NCBI RefSeq assembly: GCF_024448985.1
Contig: NZ_JAMOII010000005.1
Location: forward strand, 1 to 64,000
Source of the DNA: Stutzerimonas stutzeri
GTDB lineage: Bacteria > Pseudomonadota > Gammaproteobacteria > Pseudomonadales > Pseudomonadaceae
DNA length: 64,000 nt
Direction of reading: 5' to 3'
A program made the position numbers and the translations under genes. The notes below the pieces were generated by a model. That model saw only the letters and a list, made by a program, of their open reading frames with translations, was not told the DNA's origin and searched no databases. Of the stretch, positions 62,676 through 64,000 are shown in pieces (the first letter of the stretch is position 1; every line of letters starts with the position of its first letter).

Positions 62676-64000
62676 TCAGGGTTGGCTCATCACCGCAGCG
62701 ATGCTCTGCGCCAGGTCATCCTGAGTGAAGGGCTTTCCAAGCCTGGGCAGTTCGCCTGCCAGCCCGGTTGGCTGGTCGGCATAACCAGTGACAAGGATCA
62801 CTGGGAGGTCTGGATACCGCTGCCTGATGACTTCGGCCAGTTGTGTGCCGGTCATTTGCGGCATGGCCTGATCGGTCAACACTAGCTGAACCCTGTTCTG
62901 CGCGAGGATTTCCAGCGCCTGCTTCGCTGACTCAGCCTCGAACACATGGCAACCAAGCTCCTCGAGCATCGCGCCGGTCGTCATCAATACAAGGGGGTCG
63001 TCATCCACCGCCAGTACGCTGAGCGCCACAGGACAATGCGACTCAGACGCCTGCGACTGTTCAGCTTCAGCCGGCATACCGGCACCTGCGGCAAGCGGCA
63101 ACCACAGCTCAGCGGTAGTGCCGCGCCCCTTCTGGCTTTTTAGCACCAAACCGCCACCAGACTGCGCGGCAAGGCCATGGACCATCGAGAGCCCCAGCCC
63201 CGTGCCCTTGCCGACGCCTTTGGTGGTGAAGAACGGCTCCGTTGCACGTTCGAGCGTCGCCTCGTCCATGCCCTCGCCCTCATCGGCCAAGGCCAGGCAG
63301 AGATAGTCTCCGGGTTCCAGCCCGCCGTCCTTTGAGTCGAGTCGGTGCTCACGCGCCGAGATGGTGACGGTGCCGCCCTCGGGCATGGCGTCCCGGGCAT
63401 TTACCGCCAGGTTGAGCAGCGCCAGTTCGACCTGGTTGGCATCCGCCAGGATGGGTTTGAGCGAGAGGGGGAATCGGGTTTCGATCTGAATCCGAGGGCC
63501 AAGCGACTGCTGAAGCAGATCGGCCATATCACGTACCAGAGCCGGCGCATCGACCAGTTCGAGATTGAGTTCCTGGCGCCGAGCAAAGGCCAGCATGCGC
63601 TGGGACAGGGAGACGCCGCGCTGAGCACCGCGAATGGCGTTGTCCAGCAACGGGACGATTTGCGGATCGTCAGGCACCCGTCGGCGCACAATCTCCAACC
63701 CGCCCAGCACGGCATCAGAAGATTGTTGAAGTCGTGAGCGATGCCTCCGGTCAAGCGGCCTAAGGACTCCAATTTCTGTGACTGGAACAGTGCCTCCCGC
63801 GCCTCTTCCAGCTCACGCTGGGCCTCGACGGCTTCGGTGATGTCGCGGGTAATCTTGGCGAAACCTATAAGGGTGCCCGTCTCACTGCGGATCGGGTCGA
63901 CGACCACATTGGCCCAGAAGCGCGAGCCGTCTTTGCGCACACGCAAGCCCTGGCTTTCGAACCGTCCTTCGCGCAAAGCGGTATCGAGACCGCGCTGCGG
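62676..64000 (-). pseudogene. PAS-hybrid histidine kinase, frameshifted and cut by the window edge
   Basis: Reading on the minus strand from the right edge there is a PAS domain (DGSRFWANVVVDPIRSETG, ITRDITE), a linker helix and an H-box LGRLTGGIAHDFNNLLM. The frame breaks at 63711-63713. In the next frame it continues LGGLEIVRRRVPDDP, a HATPase domain (NLAVNARDAMPEGG, GTGLGLSMVHGLA) and a receiver domain (VLAVDDDPLVLM, phospho-acceptor Asp in VLTDQAMP). One extra base after ATG would restore MxVLGGLE. The separate downstream frame starting GTG at 63710 lacks the H-box. It is a one-base loss in the gene or a sequence error. Confidence 0.85.

Overview
The window looks like the chromosome of a Pseudomonas-group gammaproteobacterium, most likely from the P. 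stutzeri / Stutzerimonas lineage. This is judged from protein similarity recalled from memory (no search was run), from the high-GC coding style, and from gene orders shared with P. aeruginosa: tesA-ybbA-ybbP-greB, lipA-foldase-transglycosylase-tatD, selD-mnmH, gpsA...fabA-fabB, htpG, and sdhCDAB-sucAB-lpd-sucCD next to gltA.

Layout. 1-12.5 kb: cell envelope and secretion genes (partial L,D-transpeptidase, TesA, the YbbA/YbbP exporter, GreB, secreted lipase LipA with its foldase, an MltF-like transglycosylase, TatD, a chemoreceptor, a double-hotdog thioesterase). 12.5-16.5 kb: moxR-DUF58-tgpA operon. 16.7-19.1 kb: selD-mnmH-lipoprotein operon for 2-selenouridine in tRNA. 19.3-28.8 kb: lipid-related genes (patatin, alpha/beta hydrolases, hotdog thioesterase, GpsA, FabA-FabB) plus PerM-type permease, SixA and small membrane proteins. 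28.9-39.7 kb: SstT, a second chemoreceptor, periplasmic amidohydrolase, HtpG behind a good sigma-32 promoter, a membrane protein of unknown role, two PaaI-type thioesterases, DUF599 and BrnQ. 40.2-53.2 kb: the TCA block, sucDC-lpd-sucBA-sdhBADC on the minus strand, divergent from gltA.

The last 10 kb is the unusual part. It holds a secreted tannase/feruloyl-esterase-family gene split by one in-frame amber codon, an OprD-family porin, and a remnant of the aromatic (beta-ketoadipate) pathway: pcaD, pcaF, pcaJ, and a benA cut off at codon 347 and joined directly to the start of pcaJ. Two BenR/XylS-type operators remain upstream of the cut benA. Beyond it lies a hybrid histidine kinase with a one-base frameshift. 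Three loss-of-function lesions within 10 kb suggest a decaying or recently rearranged catabolic island.

The most novel signal is regulatory. Both the tannase gene and the porin gene carry a sigma-54 (-24/-12) promoter preceded by two copies of an inverted repeat, yGTCs-N8-GGACA. The proximal copies sit at almost identical distances from the -12 element, and the distal copies differ by exactly one helical turn. This predicts one enhancer-binding protein controlling an esterase-plus-porin uptake unit. A third sigma-54-type promoter lies upstream of lipA.

No tRNA, rRNA, CRISPR array, insertion sequence or integrase was recognised.
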